From an uncultured Rikenellaceae bacterium (GTDB taxonomy: Bacteria; Bacteroidota; Bacteroidia; Bacteroidales; Rikenellaceae), in the NCBI GenBank assembly GCA_947176715.1, contig CAMWRR010000016.1, positions 1 through 14,082 on the forward strand: a DNA stretch of 14,082 nt. The letters run 5' to 3'. Below, one piece after another: positions 1 through 7,092 of this stretch (position 1 is the first letter of the stretch; the number at the start of each line of letters is the position of its first letter). The position numbers and the translations under genes were made by a program. Below the pieces are notes generated by a model. The model was given only the letters and a program-made list of their open reading frames with translations. It searched no databases and had not been told where the DNA came from.

Positions 1-32
1 ATCGGCTTCACCTCATATCCCGCCTCTCAAAA

Positions 33-54
33 GGGGCTGTGCCCCCTCGTTTTT
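33..54 (+). terminator. Short terminator-like hairpin with T-run
   Basis: GGGGC (33-37) and GCCCC (41-45) pair around a three-base loop TGT, and the plus strand continues with CTCGTTTTT. It could end a plus-strand transcript that enters from the left of the window. The stem is short (five GC pairs), and it may simply be part of the repeat element that follows. Confidence 0.3.
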
Positions 55-55
55 G

Positions 56-83
56 CTTACTTTTGTCGAGTGACAAAAGTAAG
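56..83. repeat. 12-bp perfect inverted repeat
   Basis: CTTACTTTTGTC (56-67) is perfectly complementary to GACAAAAGTAAG (72-83), with a four-base loop GAGT. There is no T-run directly after it on either strand, so it is not an obvious terminator. It sits next to the 33-54 hairpin and just upstream of the direct repeats, which suggests one composite intergenic element. Confidence 0.6.
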
Positions 84-97
84 TCTCCACGAAGTGG

Positions 98-160
98 CCG
101 CCGGAGGCACAAAACAAAACAAAATAACCTCCCTACAATACCCCCGCCGGAGGCACAAAA
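98..160. repeat. Two direct copies of a 17-bp repeat
   Basis: CCGCCGGAGGCACAAAA occurs at 98-114 and again at 144-160, start to start 46 bp. Both copies run into A-rich sequence. There are only two copies with unlike spacing sequence, so this is not a CRISPR array. Confidence 0.6.
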
Positions 161-205
161 AACCAAAGCAATCCCCCGCTATAAAACATCCGTCACAACC
201 CCACA

Positions 206-283
206 AGAGGATTAACCCTGTATAAAAAAAGAGGGGCGATTAAAATTAATCGCCCCTCTTTTTTTATACAGGGTTAATCCTCT
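206..283. terminator. Bidirectional terminator inside a 38-bp perfect palindrome
   Basis: Bases 206-243 and 246-283 are exact reverse complements with a two-base loop (244-245). The inner GC-rich stem (GAGGGGCGATTAA and its complement) is flanked on each side by seven A/T bases, so it gives a hairpin followed by a U-tract on both strands. On the minus strand it directly follows the stop codon (274-276) of the large HzsA-like gene and should end the nine-gene array. The palindrome is far longer than termination needs and includes the last two sense codons and the stop. Confidence 0.85.
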
Positions 284-3200
284 ATCACGATACGGAAGCC
301 GCCGTCGTGGAGTTTCTGCCACGGCAGGAAGCTGCGACGGGTGTAAGAGGTGGCGTCTTTGGGGCGATCCCACCATGAGCCGCCGCGTACCACCTTCATG
401 ACAGGTGCGCCCTCCACTACCTTCTTGGCACCGTAAGGCTTGTAGTCGGAGCGTGTCCACTCCTCTACGTTGCCTATCATGTCGTAGAGACCCCACGGGT
501 TGGCCTGATACATGCCGCCTTTGTCGGCGAGGATCATGTTACCGTCGTCTACGGTCTCCACCTTGGGCAGGAAGTTGTAGTACTTGAACCAGAAGCTGGT
601 CTTGGGCATAGGCTTGGGGTCTACGCCCGACACTACCAGTTTCTCCGTCTGAACATCGGCGAGGTTGGCGTACTTGCCGAAGTCGGTATTGAGATTACCG
701 TACCAGTAAGCATCCGAAGAGCCGGCACGTGCGGCCCACTCCCACTGCTCCTCGGTGGGGAGGGTGACGTTGAGGCCCGTCTTCTCAGAGAGGAGACGAC
801 AGAACTCTGCGGCATCGTCATAGCTTACGCGGGTGACGGCCTGGTCGGGCAGGTTGGCCGGATAACCCGGACCCACATGGTCTTTCCACAACTGAGCCAC
901 GTAACGGCTGTCGTGGTCGGGCACGAGGGCGCGGAACTGTTCGTTGGTTATCTCGAGCTCACCCATCCAGAAAGGCTTGGCTATCTTGGCCTTGACCTCG
1001 GGGGCATCCTTGCCGTAACGGTTGTTGCCCATCACGAACGAGCCAGCGGGTATACGACGCAATACCACCTTGACACCCGGAGCTATCTCTATCTCCTTGC
1101 GGGTGTCACCGAGGGCATTCTGCATCTCTACTGCCTGCTCGGCGGTGAAAGGCCAACCTTTGACCTTCACCTCCTTGGTGCTCACGACCTTCTCCTCAGG
1201 CTTCACGGGAGCAGGTTTCTCTTTACCTTTCAGATATTCGACATAGTCGTCGAGCTCCTGCTGCCAGTCTACCACCATATCGTTGTACTTCTTGGCCAGC
1301 TCCATACGACGTTTGACCTGATCGCGTCCCTTGAGCTCGCTCACATCGTTGAACGTGCTGTAATATGGGCAGTTGAAATCTATCCACGTGTAGAGCGTGC
1401 GCCACTCCTCGTCGGTGAGTTCCACGCCGTGATGGCCCTTTTTGAGCATCTGTATCATGGGCGATGTAGAGGCGTGATATTCGTAAGGTTTCATCACGTA
1501 TATGTCAGCCTCGGGGCCCTGACGACGGAAGTAGGGGTGGAAGTTGAGGTAACTCTCTGAGAATCCGAGCCTGTCGTCGTAACGACCGCTGGTATAGTCG
1601 ATAGAGCTCTCGCTGTTGTGACACGCGATACAAGCGCGGTCGAGGATGGGCTGTATCTCGAACTCGAAAGTGAACGGGCGAACGCCACCCTCGGGAGCCT
1701 CTATCTCCAACGGCTTCATCTTCTGGGCGATGGTAGCCTTGGGCACGGGCATCTTGTTCTGATCCTCGTGGCAACCCACGCACGATACCGTCTCGCCGGG
1801 CATACCCGTTATCCAGCTACGCATCCACTGTATGGCGCGACCCTCCGAGTCGAGAGGCTGAAGCGATATGGGGGTGTTGGCAGGTATCTTGAATGTGGCT
1901 GAACCGTCCTCCTGTACGGGCACCTCGCCCAAAAGACGCTTGATGTCCCAGCCGCTCTGAATACCCTGAGCCACGTGGTTGGACGGAGAGTCGATATAGG
2001 CATACTCGTATGCGAACACGCGCAACTTCTTGACCTCGCCGCGCGGCACGCCGGGCAGACCCTCGCCCTCGTATATGTCCTGTATGAAGACGGTGGCCTC
2101 TTTCTGTGTCAAATCCACACGATCGGGGATAACGGGAGGTGTAACCTTCTTCTCGCGGAGTATGGGGCTGTTGAGACCCTCGCCCTCGAACTCGGCTATC
2201 AACGTCACGTTATCGAACACGTCGACTAAATATATGCCCCAGAGCGACTCCTCCTGCAGCTTGGCAGAGACGAGGAAATACTTGTCGCTGATGGGATAGG
2301 GTTTAAGGAAGTGGGGCCATGTGTACTGCACCAAAGAGTCCTTTATCTCGGCCACCACCTCGCGGTTGCGGAAAGGTATCTCCTGCACGAGACCCTGCAG
2401 CTCCTTGCGTCCCTTGGCGGGGTCGAATATCATGAGACGACCCGAACGAGCCACGCCGTGGTGTCCTGATATAACTGAAATGAACGCCGAGGGCGAGCCG
2501 GGTATCTGTTGTATGTCGAAGGTACTGTTGGGGAAGAAGCCGCCGCTACCGTAGAGGGCCTTTACCTCGGTGCCGTCGGGGTTCATGTGCATCACAAAGC
2601 GCGAGAAGTAGTGAGCAAGGTCGGTATACTCCCAACGCACGTACATCACCTTGCCGTTGCTCATGACGGTGGGGTGCCAGTTGGCATCCTGGTCGAAAGT
2701 GATACGGCGCAGACCGTGATCGGCGGGATTGTAGAGCACCATGTTGCCGACGGGATCTTCGCCGTCGACGCACGGAACGCCCTGATAACCGATGTTCGAT
2801 ACGGCCATTATCTTGCCGTTGGGCAGATAGGCGCCGTCGAAGAACTCGAGGTCGTCGTCGTCGACGGTGACGGCCTCACGTATGCCGTTGCCGTCCACGC
2901 CAACCTCGAATACGCCCCACAGACCGCGGTCGTTGATCTTGGTGAACAACAGACGGTCGGCATCCCAGTGCAGGTGCAGGTCGGTGGCGGGACTGCCCCC
3001 CTCCGGCTGGTAGATGGTGCGCACACCCATGTCACCGGCCACGTCGGTGAGCTCGGCGATTGAGGCGTCGAAGCCCATACGCGATGCCGACATCTGGTTG
3101 GACCAGTTGTTGGCCTGCGTACCCAGCTCGGGAGCCATCGCGGTGCGGGCCTTGTCGCCCAGCTTGTAACGGCCTACGATGATGTTACCCGATTTGAGGT

Positions 3201-4230
3201 AGGGGTTGGCGAGCATTATCTCGCGCTGGAGGTCGAGAACCTTCTGCGCCTTGGCCAACTCGGCATCCGAACCGGTGTATATGTCTATGCCCGAATCGAG
3301 AAGCGCGAACAGCTCTTTTACCTTGGGCTCCACCTTGGCGGCATCGAAGCCCTTGATGGTCTTCATGTCGTTGAAAGCGTCGGTTATGCTCGCCTTGTTG
3401 ACCCATTTGAACTTGCTCTGCATGAACAACACCTTCTTGGCGTCGTTGAATATCTGTATGTAATCCTTTGCAGACTCGGGCTTAGAGGGATCCAATGCCG
3501 CAAGACGCGCCTTGAAGGCGGCGGGGTTGTCGAGCCTGCCCACCAGACGTTCGGCCGCACGCTTCTCTATACGCGCATTATCCAACTCGTTTATCCACGC
3601 GGGTGTGAAGACTCCGCCGAGCTTGATGAAGTCGTTGACCTCGTCGTGAGCGATGGTTGAGAACGACGCCAGCACATCGTGCGAGGCCACGTTCTGAAAA
3701 TCGACACGCACGGCACCCTCTCTCGAAGAGAAGTCGTCGAGTGCAAGCTCCACCGTCAGGGTCTTGTACTTTTTATCGAGCCTGATGACGAACTCGCCGT
3801 TGGGACGCATCACTATGCCGCTTGCCACCTCCTCGCCGGCCACGTGTATGGGACGGCGATAGTAGTTCTGGTTATAGACGGGAGGAGAGGGGAGCTCGAA
3901 ATAGTCCCTCTGCGCGTTCTCCAGCGGAGTTACCGTACCGTCCGTAGCCACCAGCTTGCCGCCGGTGAGCACGAGCTGGTCGTTGCCGTTGCCTCTGTCG
4001 GCGACACTTATCAGTATCGCCACCTTATCGAGACCGGCTACATCCACCGTGACACTCTTGGGGCGCTCTCCGCGACGCACCACCTCGCCTACGGGCATAT
4101 TAGCCGCGGCTAAGGAAGAGGCCACATGCTTCTTGGCACCGACCACGGCATCGCCCCAGCCCTGAGCGAAGAGCCCGGGAGATACGGCCATCGATGCGAG
4201 AAGCAGACACGAAAAAATGGTCTTTTTCAT
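274..4230 (-). CDS. Secreted HzsA-like di-heme protein fused to a SUMF1/FGE-type domain
   Basis: Predicted protein of 1318 residues with a signal peptide (residues 1-22, ending GLFA before QGWGD). Residues about 30-180 look like a beta-sandwich, perhaps NPCBM-like (weak). Residues about 390-790 resemble the propeller of hydrazine synthase alpha (HzsA)-related proteins, including a conserved-looking stretch around VFIQDIYEGEGLPGVPRG. Two heme c motifs follow, CVGCH (817-821) and CIACH (867-871). Residues about 1050-1318 form a SUMF1/FGE-sulfatase-type domain (IPAGSFVMGNN, PTEEQWEWAARAG, GNVEEW, RGGSWWDRP, GFRIVIED). This domain lacks the paired cysteines of true formylglycine-generating enzymes, so it is probably not a sulfatase activator. 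It is expected to act outside the cytoplasm and to need cytochrome c maturation. Hydrazine synthesis itself is not implied; proteins of this architecture have no known function to me. It is the last gene before the 206-283 terminator. Confidence 0.85.
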   Translation of the reverse strand: MKKTIFSCLLLASMAVSPGLFAQGWGDAVVGAKKHVASSLAAANMPVGEVVRRGERPKSVTVDVAGLDKVAILISVADRGNGNDQLVLTGGKLVATDGTVTPLENAQRDYFELPSPPVYNQNYYRRPIHVAGEEVASGIVMRPNGEFVIRLDKKYKTLTVELALDDFSSREGAVRVDFQNVASHDVLASFSTIAHDEVNDFIKLGGVFTPAWINELDNARIEKRAAERLVGRLDNPAAFKARLAALDPSKPESAKDYIQIFNDAKKVLFMQSKFKWVNKASITDAFNDMKTIKGFDAAKVEPKVKELFALLDSGIDIYTGSDAELAKAQKVLDLQREIMLANPYLKSGNIIVGRYKLGDKARTAMAPELGTQANNWSNQMSASRMGFDASIAELTDVAGDMGVRTIYQPEGGSPATDLHLHWDADRLLFTKINDRGLWGVFEVGVDGNGIREAVTVDDDDLEFFDGAYLPNGKIMAVSNIGYQGVPCVDGEDPVGNMVLYNPADHGLRRITFDQDANWHPTVMSNGKVMYVRWEYTDLAHYFSRFVMHMNPDGTEVKALYGSGGFFPNSTFDIQQIPGSPSAFISVISGHHGVARSGRLMIFDPAKGRKELQGLVQEIPFRNREVVAEIKDSLVQYTWPHFLKPYPISDKYFLVSAKLQEESLWGIYLVDVFDNVTLIAEFEGEGLNSPILREKKVTPPVIPDRVDLTQKEATVFIQDIYEGEGLPGVPRGEVKKLRVFAYEYAYIDSPSNHVAQGIQSGWDIKRLLGEVPVQEDGSATFKIPANTPISLQPLDSEGRAIQWMRSWITGMPGETVSCVGCHEDQNKMPVPKATIAQKMKPLEIEAPEGGVRPFTFEFEIQPILDRACIACHNSESSIDYTSGRYDDRLGFSESYLNFHPYFRRQGPEADIYVMKPYEYHASTSPMIQMLKKGHHGVELTDEEWRTLYTWIDFNCPYYSTFNDVSELKGRDQVKRRMELAKKYNDMVVDWQQELDDYVEYLKGKEKPAPVKPEEKVVSTKEVKVKGWPFTAEQAVEMQNALGDTRKEIEIAPGVKVVLRRIPAGSFVMGNNRYGKDAPEVKAKIAKPFWMGELEITNEQFRALVPDHDSRYVAQLWKDHVGPGYPANLPDQAVTRVSYDDAAEFCRLLSEKTGLNVTLPTEEQWEWAARAGSSDAYWYGNLNTDFGKYANLADVQTEKLVVSGVDPKPMPKTSFWFKYYNFLPKVETVDDGNMILADKGGMYQANPWGLYDMIGNVEEWTRSDYKPYGAKKVVEGAPVMKVVRGGSWWDRPKDATSYTRRSFLPWQKLHDGGFRIVIED

Positions 4231-4372
4231 CGTTCTATATTATTTTAGTTTATTTAATTATAAAAGTCTCTTGTCATTGTTGCCGGCATACATGCGGACA
4301 TCTTCTTGTAAAAACGTTTTAGCTGAGGTGTCTATTTTATTATCTCGCGTAATCTCAACAACCTAACGAACG
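4231..4372 (-). promoter_or_regulatory. Leader of the HzsA-like gene with a CpG-centred palindrome
   Basis: This 142-bp gap is AT-rich. It holds AAAACGTTTT at 4311-4320, a perfect 10-bp palindrome centred on CG, the central step typical of LacI-family operators. It lies about 80 bp upstream of the start codon. No TAnnTTTG -7 element is visible on the minus strand, so an independent promoter is unproven. The local regulator keeps the hinge leucine that normally intercalates at such a CG step. Confidence 0.35.
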
Positions 4373-5266
4373 CTACTCGAAGAATTTACCCTTGAGAGGC
4401 ACCACGGCCGATATGTCGCCGATGCCTTTGTCGCTGCGACCGACGCTCCAGAGCACCTTGCCCTCGGCATCTACCTCCATGAGCATGGGCTGACGTTTGT
4501 CGCCGCCGTGACGGAGCCAGTTGCACACCAGTGTGCGACCGTCCTTATAGCGTATCAACTGAGCCACGAAGCCCAGTTTTACATTATCTATATCGTCCGA
4601 AGTGATCTTTTCGACTATCTGTTCGCTCTCGGGGTCGTACTCCACGTAGCTGTGGGCGTCGCCCTGCGGGAGCAACCAGTGACCGCCCGGCAACTGTGTG
4701 AGCGAGAAGAGCGCGCCGCCCACCTGATGGGTCTTAAGCAACTCGCCCTCCGGACTGAGAACCAACACCTTGCCGTTCAACAAGGGGACCAGATAGTTAC
4801 CCTCCGGCGACACCCTTATCTGACGGAACTGTCCGTGGGGGTTCTTCTCCTCGAGCTCGAATTCTATCACCTTCTTCTCGCCGCCGAAACGGTCGAGCAC
4901 TACTATAGTGGCGGGATTGCCGCACACTCCGAGCACATATTTGCCTTTGTGCTCCACTATGGACTGCACCTCGCGAGGGGCCTCCACCTTGTAATCCCAC
5001 AGCAACATATTGGTCATATCAACGCTACGGGCGCCGCGACTGTAAGAGTAGGCTACCGTGCCGCGGGCCTTGGAATAGACTACGCTGTTGCATTCGCCGC
5101 CCTCGGGCAGAACGGTCATCCACACGGGAGCCTTGGTGTCGCGGTCTATGATCGCCACCTTGTCCCATCCCGAACCCGCCACCAGATATTGCTCGCCCTT
5201 GGCGAAGAGATTCACCGACGACAAAAGCGCAAGCGATAACATCAATGTTGTTCTGACAATCTTCAT
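4373..5266 (-). CDS. Secreted beta-propeller (PQQ-like repeat) protein
   Basis: A 297-residue protein with a signal peptide (residues 1-22, cleavage after NLFA before KGEQ). The mature part is a series of short beta-rich repeats of the type GxVLVLSPEGELL, YLVPLLNGKVLVL and PMLMEVDAEGKVLWSVG, typical of a six- to eight-bladed propeller with PQQ/WD-like blades. No heme motif, transmembrane segment or catalytic residue stands out. It sits between the lsrF terminator (25 bp upstream) and the HzsA-like gene (142 bp downstream). It may be a binding partner or a sensor-like exported protein for the latter. The exact function is unknown; a quinoprotein role is possible but no cofactor-binding residues can be named. 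Confidence 0.8.
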   Translation of the reverse strand: MKIVRTTLMLSLALLSSVNLFAKGEQYLVAGSGWDKVAIIDRDTKAPVWMTVLPEGGECNSVVYSKARGTVAYSYSRGARSVDMTNMLLWDYKVEAPREVQSIVEHKGKYVLGVCGNPATIVVLDRFGGEKKVIEFELEEKNPHGQFRQIRVSPEGNYLVPLLNGKVLVLSPEGELLKTHQVGGALFSLTQLPGGHWLLPQGDAHSYVEYDPESEQIVEKITSDDIDNVKLGFVAQLIRYKDGRTLVCNWLRHGGDKRQPMLMEVDAEGKVLWSVGRSDKGIGDISAVVPLKGKFFE

Positions 5267-5290
5267 ATACTTTAGCTGTGAGTATGTTAT

Positions 5291-5339
5291 AAAAAGACGG
5301 GCGACGCACGCTCCGCCGGAGCCTCAGGCCCCGCCCGTC
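5291..5339 (-). terminator. Intrinsic terminator downstream of lsrF
   Basis: GACGGGCG (5296-5303) pairs with CGCCCGTC (5332-5339), and a second hairpin, GCTCC/GGAGC, is nested in the loop. On the minus strand the stem is followed by TTTTTAT (5295 downward), the usual rho-independent pattern. It begins 26 bp after the lsrF stop and ends 24 bp before the start of the propeller gene. It should therefore cut transcription between the metabolic genes and the two exported propeller genes, fully or partly. Confidence 0.75.
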
Positions 5340-5365
5340 GTTATGTTGCGTAAGCTCCTGCGAGG

Positions 5366-6247
5366 CTATTTCTTAGCCAGATCGCGGAACATCTCATACG
5401 CCTGATCGGGGGTGAGGTTGTCGTGAACCACGCCGCGCACCGCCTGTATCATGGCGGCGGGAGCCTCGCTCTGGAAGACGTTGCGACCCATGTCGACACC
5501 GGCCGCACCCTCGTTGATAGCGTTGTAGCATAGCTCGAGAGCCTCTTTCTCGGGGAGCTTCTTGCCGCCGGCTATCACTATGGGCACAGGGCATGAGTTG
5601 ACCACTTTGGCGAAGCCCTCGCAGTAATAGGTCTTGACGATGTTGGCACCGTTCTCCGCGCATATACGCGATGCGGTAGAGAAGTAGCGGGCATCGCGGG
5701 CCATCTCGCGGCCTACTGCGGTGACACCCATCACGGGAACGCCGTATTTGTAGCCGTTATCGACGGCGCGTGCAAGGTTCTCCACGGTCTTGGCCTCGAA
5801 GTTCTGATTACCTATGGCAACCATCACCGCCATAGCCGATGCGTTCACGCGAACGGCGTCCACCGGGTCGATGATGCACTCGTTGTTAAGGTCGGTCAGA
5901 AGCGAGCTGCCGGCCGACGAGCGGAGGCAGATAGCCTTGCCTGAGGTGGGGGGCACCACGCTACGCAACGAGCCGCGGGTACACATCAGCGAATCGGCAT
6001 ACTCTATGAGGGGCACTATGCCGAGGTCGAGACGCTCCAGACCCGAGGTGGGACCCATGATGTAACCGTGGTCGAAAGCGAGCATCACGGTGCGACCGCT
6101 CTTCACGTTGAAGATGCGGGCCAAACGGTCTTTCATACCCCAGTCGAGGTTGTCGGAGCCTTTGAGTATGAAGTGTTGGTTGGCAACGGGGATGCCGATG
6201 CCGTAGTCTTTGTCCTTGTTCTCAAGGATGCCGTCCAAATCTGCCAT
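5366..6247 (-). CDS. lsrF: LsrF-type class I aldolase/thiolase
   Basis: A 293-residue protein that aligns end to end, from memory, with E. coli LsrF (3-hydroxy-5-phosphonooxypentane-2,4-dione thiolase, 291 residues). Shared features are MADLD at the start, LDWGMKDRLARIFN (34-47), MLAFDHGY (55-62), MCTRGSLRSVVPP (88-100), KTYY (205-208) with the Schiff-base lysine at 205, VPIVIAGGKKLPE (221-233) and GVDMGRNVFQS (250-260). LsrF transfers the acetyl group of phospho-AI-2 dione to CoA, giving DHAP and acetyl-CoA. The reading frame stays open up to 6454, but that extension overlaps the 3' end of dhaL and has no homology; the start at 6247 matches the family. The neighbours are dhaL and dhaK, not the lsrK, lsrG or lsrR genes, so the true substrate may be another phosphorylated carbonyl compound. 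Confidence 0.9.
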   Translation of the reverse strand: MADLDGILENKDKDYGIGIPVANQHFILKGSDNLDWGMKDRLARIFNVKSGRTVMLAFDHGYIMGPTSGLERLDLGIVPLIEYADSLMCTRGSLRSVVPPTSGKAICLRSSAGSSLLTDLNNECIIDPVDAVRVNASAMAVMVAIGNQNFEAKTVENLARAVDNGYKYGVPVMGVTAVGREMARDARYFSTASRICAENGANIVKTYYCEGFAKVVNSCPVPIVIAGGKKLPEKEALELCYNAINEGAAGVDMGRNVFQSEAPAAMIQAVRGVVHDNLTPDQAYEMFRDLAKK

Positions 6248-6414
6248 TTTCTGTTTCTCTTTTTTATTCAGACACTCTCCCGCCCCGGCCCGGGACCACC
6301 CTGCCGAGGTGCCAGAGATGTCCGTTTGATTCAACAATTTATATCGAAAGCCGCCGCCGACCTTACTATCTGCGACGATAGCTCCCGTTACGCACCCCTC
6401 TCGGGGGCGTGTCA
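6248..6414 (-). other. dhaL-lsrF spacer with a bulged GC hairpin
   Basis: This 167-bp gap holds a bulged hairpin, CGC-A-CCCC/GGGG-GCG (6391-6409), just after the dhaL stop. A GC-rich CCCGG-C-CCGGG near-palindrome lies around 6283-6293, before lsrF. Neither is followed by a U-run on the minus strand, so neither is a standard terminator. They may be RNA processing or stability elements. No -7 promoter match was found. Confidence 0.3.
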
Positions 6415-7029
6415 TTAAAGCGCCTGTGCGAACGACTCGAACATGCAGGCCCACGAGGTGGCGCCGCTGTCGGCATAGCCTATCGACTTCTCGCCGTAGT
6501 TCCGCGCGCGTCCGAAATTGGCCTTCATGTTGACGGTGGCTTCGGCGCCCGCAAGAGCCGCCTTGGCACCCGCGTCCATTATCTCCTTTATGTCGTTAGA
6601 GCCGCAAGAGCATATCGCCTCCACGGCGGGAACGAGCGAGTCCATCATGGTCTTGTCGCCGGGCATGGCCTTGGTGTTCTTCTTCACACCCTCTACGCCG
6701 CCCTTGAACATGGCCTTGACACCCGCGGCGTCGAGCTCTTCACCCGCAGCGTTGTCGCTCATGCCGAGGAAGAAACCGCCGAGCAGCGTGCTGGTAGAGC
6801 CGCTGGTCTTCATCATGACGTTGAAGCCCATGTCGTTCAACATCTGTTTGAACTCGGTTCCGTTCTGAGCCCCCTCGCACACGGCGGTCAATGCCGTAAC
6901 GATGGCCGTACCGTGGTCGCCGTCGCCCGTAACCGCGTCGAGCTTGGAGAACTCCTCCTCGCGTGCGGAGATGTTCTTCATCGCCGTATCGAGCATCTTT
7001 TTGAAATCAGCTACTGTGAGTTTTTCCAT
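6415..7029 (-). CDS. dhaL: Dihydroxyacetone kinase subunit DhaL
   Basis: A 204-residue protein, the normal length for a stand-alone DhaL (nucleotide-binding, ADP/ATP) subunit. Visible motifs are LDAVTGDGDHG (30-40) with the three metal-binding aspartates D31, D36 and D38, the SGSTS loop (76-80) followed by GGFF, GDKTMMDSL (124-132), and GRARNYGEKSIGYADSGATS (173-192). It supplies the phosphoryl group to the ketose held by DhaK. In E. coli DhaL keeps ADP permanently bound and is recharged by the PTS protein DhaM. No dhaM is present here, so ATP-dependent exchange, or a dhaM elsewhere in the genome, must be assumed. The gene is 63 bp downstream of dhaK and 167 bp upstream of lsrF. Confidence 0.93.
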   Translation of the reverse strand: MEKLTVADFKKMLDTAMKNISAREEEFSKLDAVTGDGDHGTAIVTALTAVCEGAQNGTEFKQMLNDMGFNVMMKTSGSTSTLLGGFFLGMSDNAAGEELDAAGVKAMFKGGVEGVKKNTKAMPGDKTMMDSLVPAVEAICSCGSNDIKEIMDAGAKAALAGAEATVNMKANFGRARNYGEKSIGYADSGATSWACMFESFAQAL

Positions 7030-7092
7030 TTCTTTATGTTATGTAACGGGGCGGGCGCATACATAACGAGACGCCCTCCCCTTCGATTCAAA
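7030..7092 (-). other. dhaK-dhaL spacer with competing inverted repeats
   Basis: GTTATGTA (7038-7045) pairs with TACATAAC (7060-7067). A G-rich run (7048-7056) can alternatively pair with the C-rich run at 7072-7081. The two pairings exclude each other. There is no U-run, so this is a possible RNA structure within the operon and not a terminator. Confidence 0.25.

Larger units (their letters stand above)
1..200. other. Gene-free repeat-bearing intergenic stretch
   Basis: No credible coding region is visible. The stretch carries a GGGGC/GCCCC mini-hairpin (33-45) followed by a T-run, a 12-bp inverted repeat (56-83), two copies of a 17-bp direct repeat (98-114 and 144-160), and an AAAAC-type simple repeat (about 111-125). 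This combination resembles the short dispersed intergenic elements that I recall from Bacteroidales genomes, but no second genomic copy can be seen inside this window, so that reading is inference. Confidence 0.5.

Noticed and set aside
98..160. Direct repeats as a CRISPR array
   Set aside because: There are only two short copies, no regular spacers and no cas genes.
274..1060. Active sulfatase-maturing formylglycine-generating enzyme
   Set aside because: The catalytic cysteine pair is missing and no sulfatase is encoded nearby.
274..4230. True hydrazine synthase
   Set aside because: The resemblance is to the wider HzsA-like family; the beta and gamma subunits are absent and the context is a Bacteroidota sugar cluster.
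6248..6454. N-terminal extension of the lsrF frame
   Set aside because: It overlaps the end of dhaL and has no homology; the family start is MADLD at 6247.
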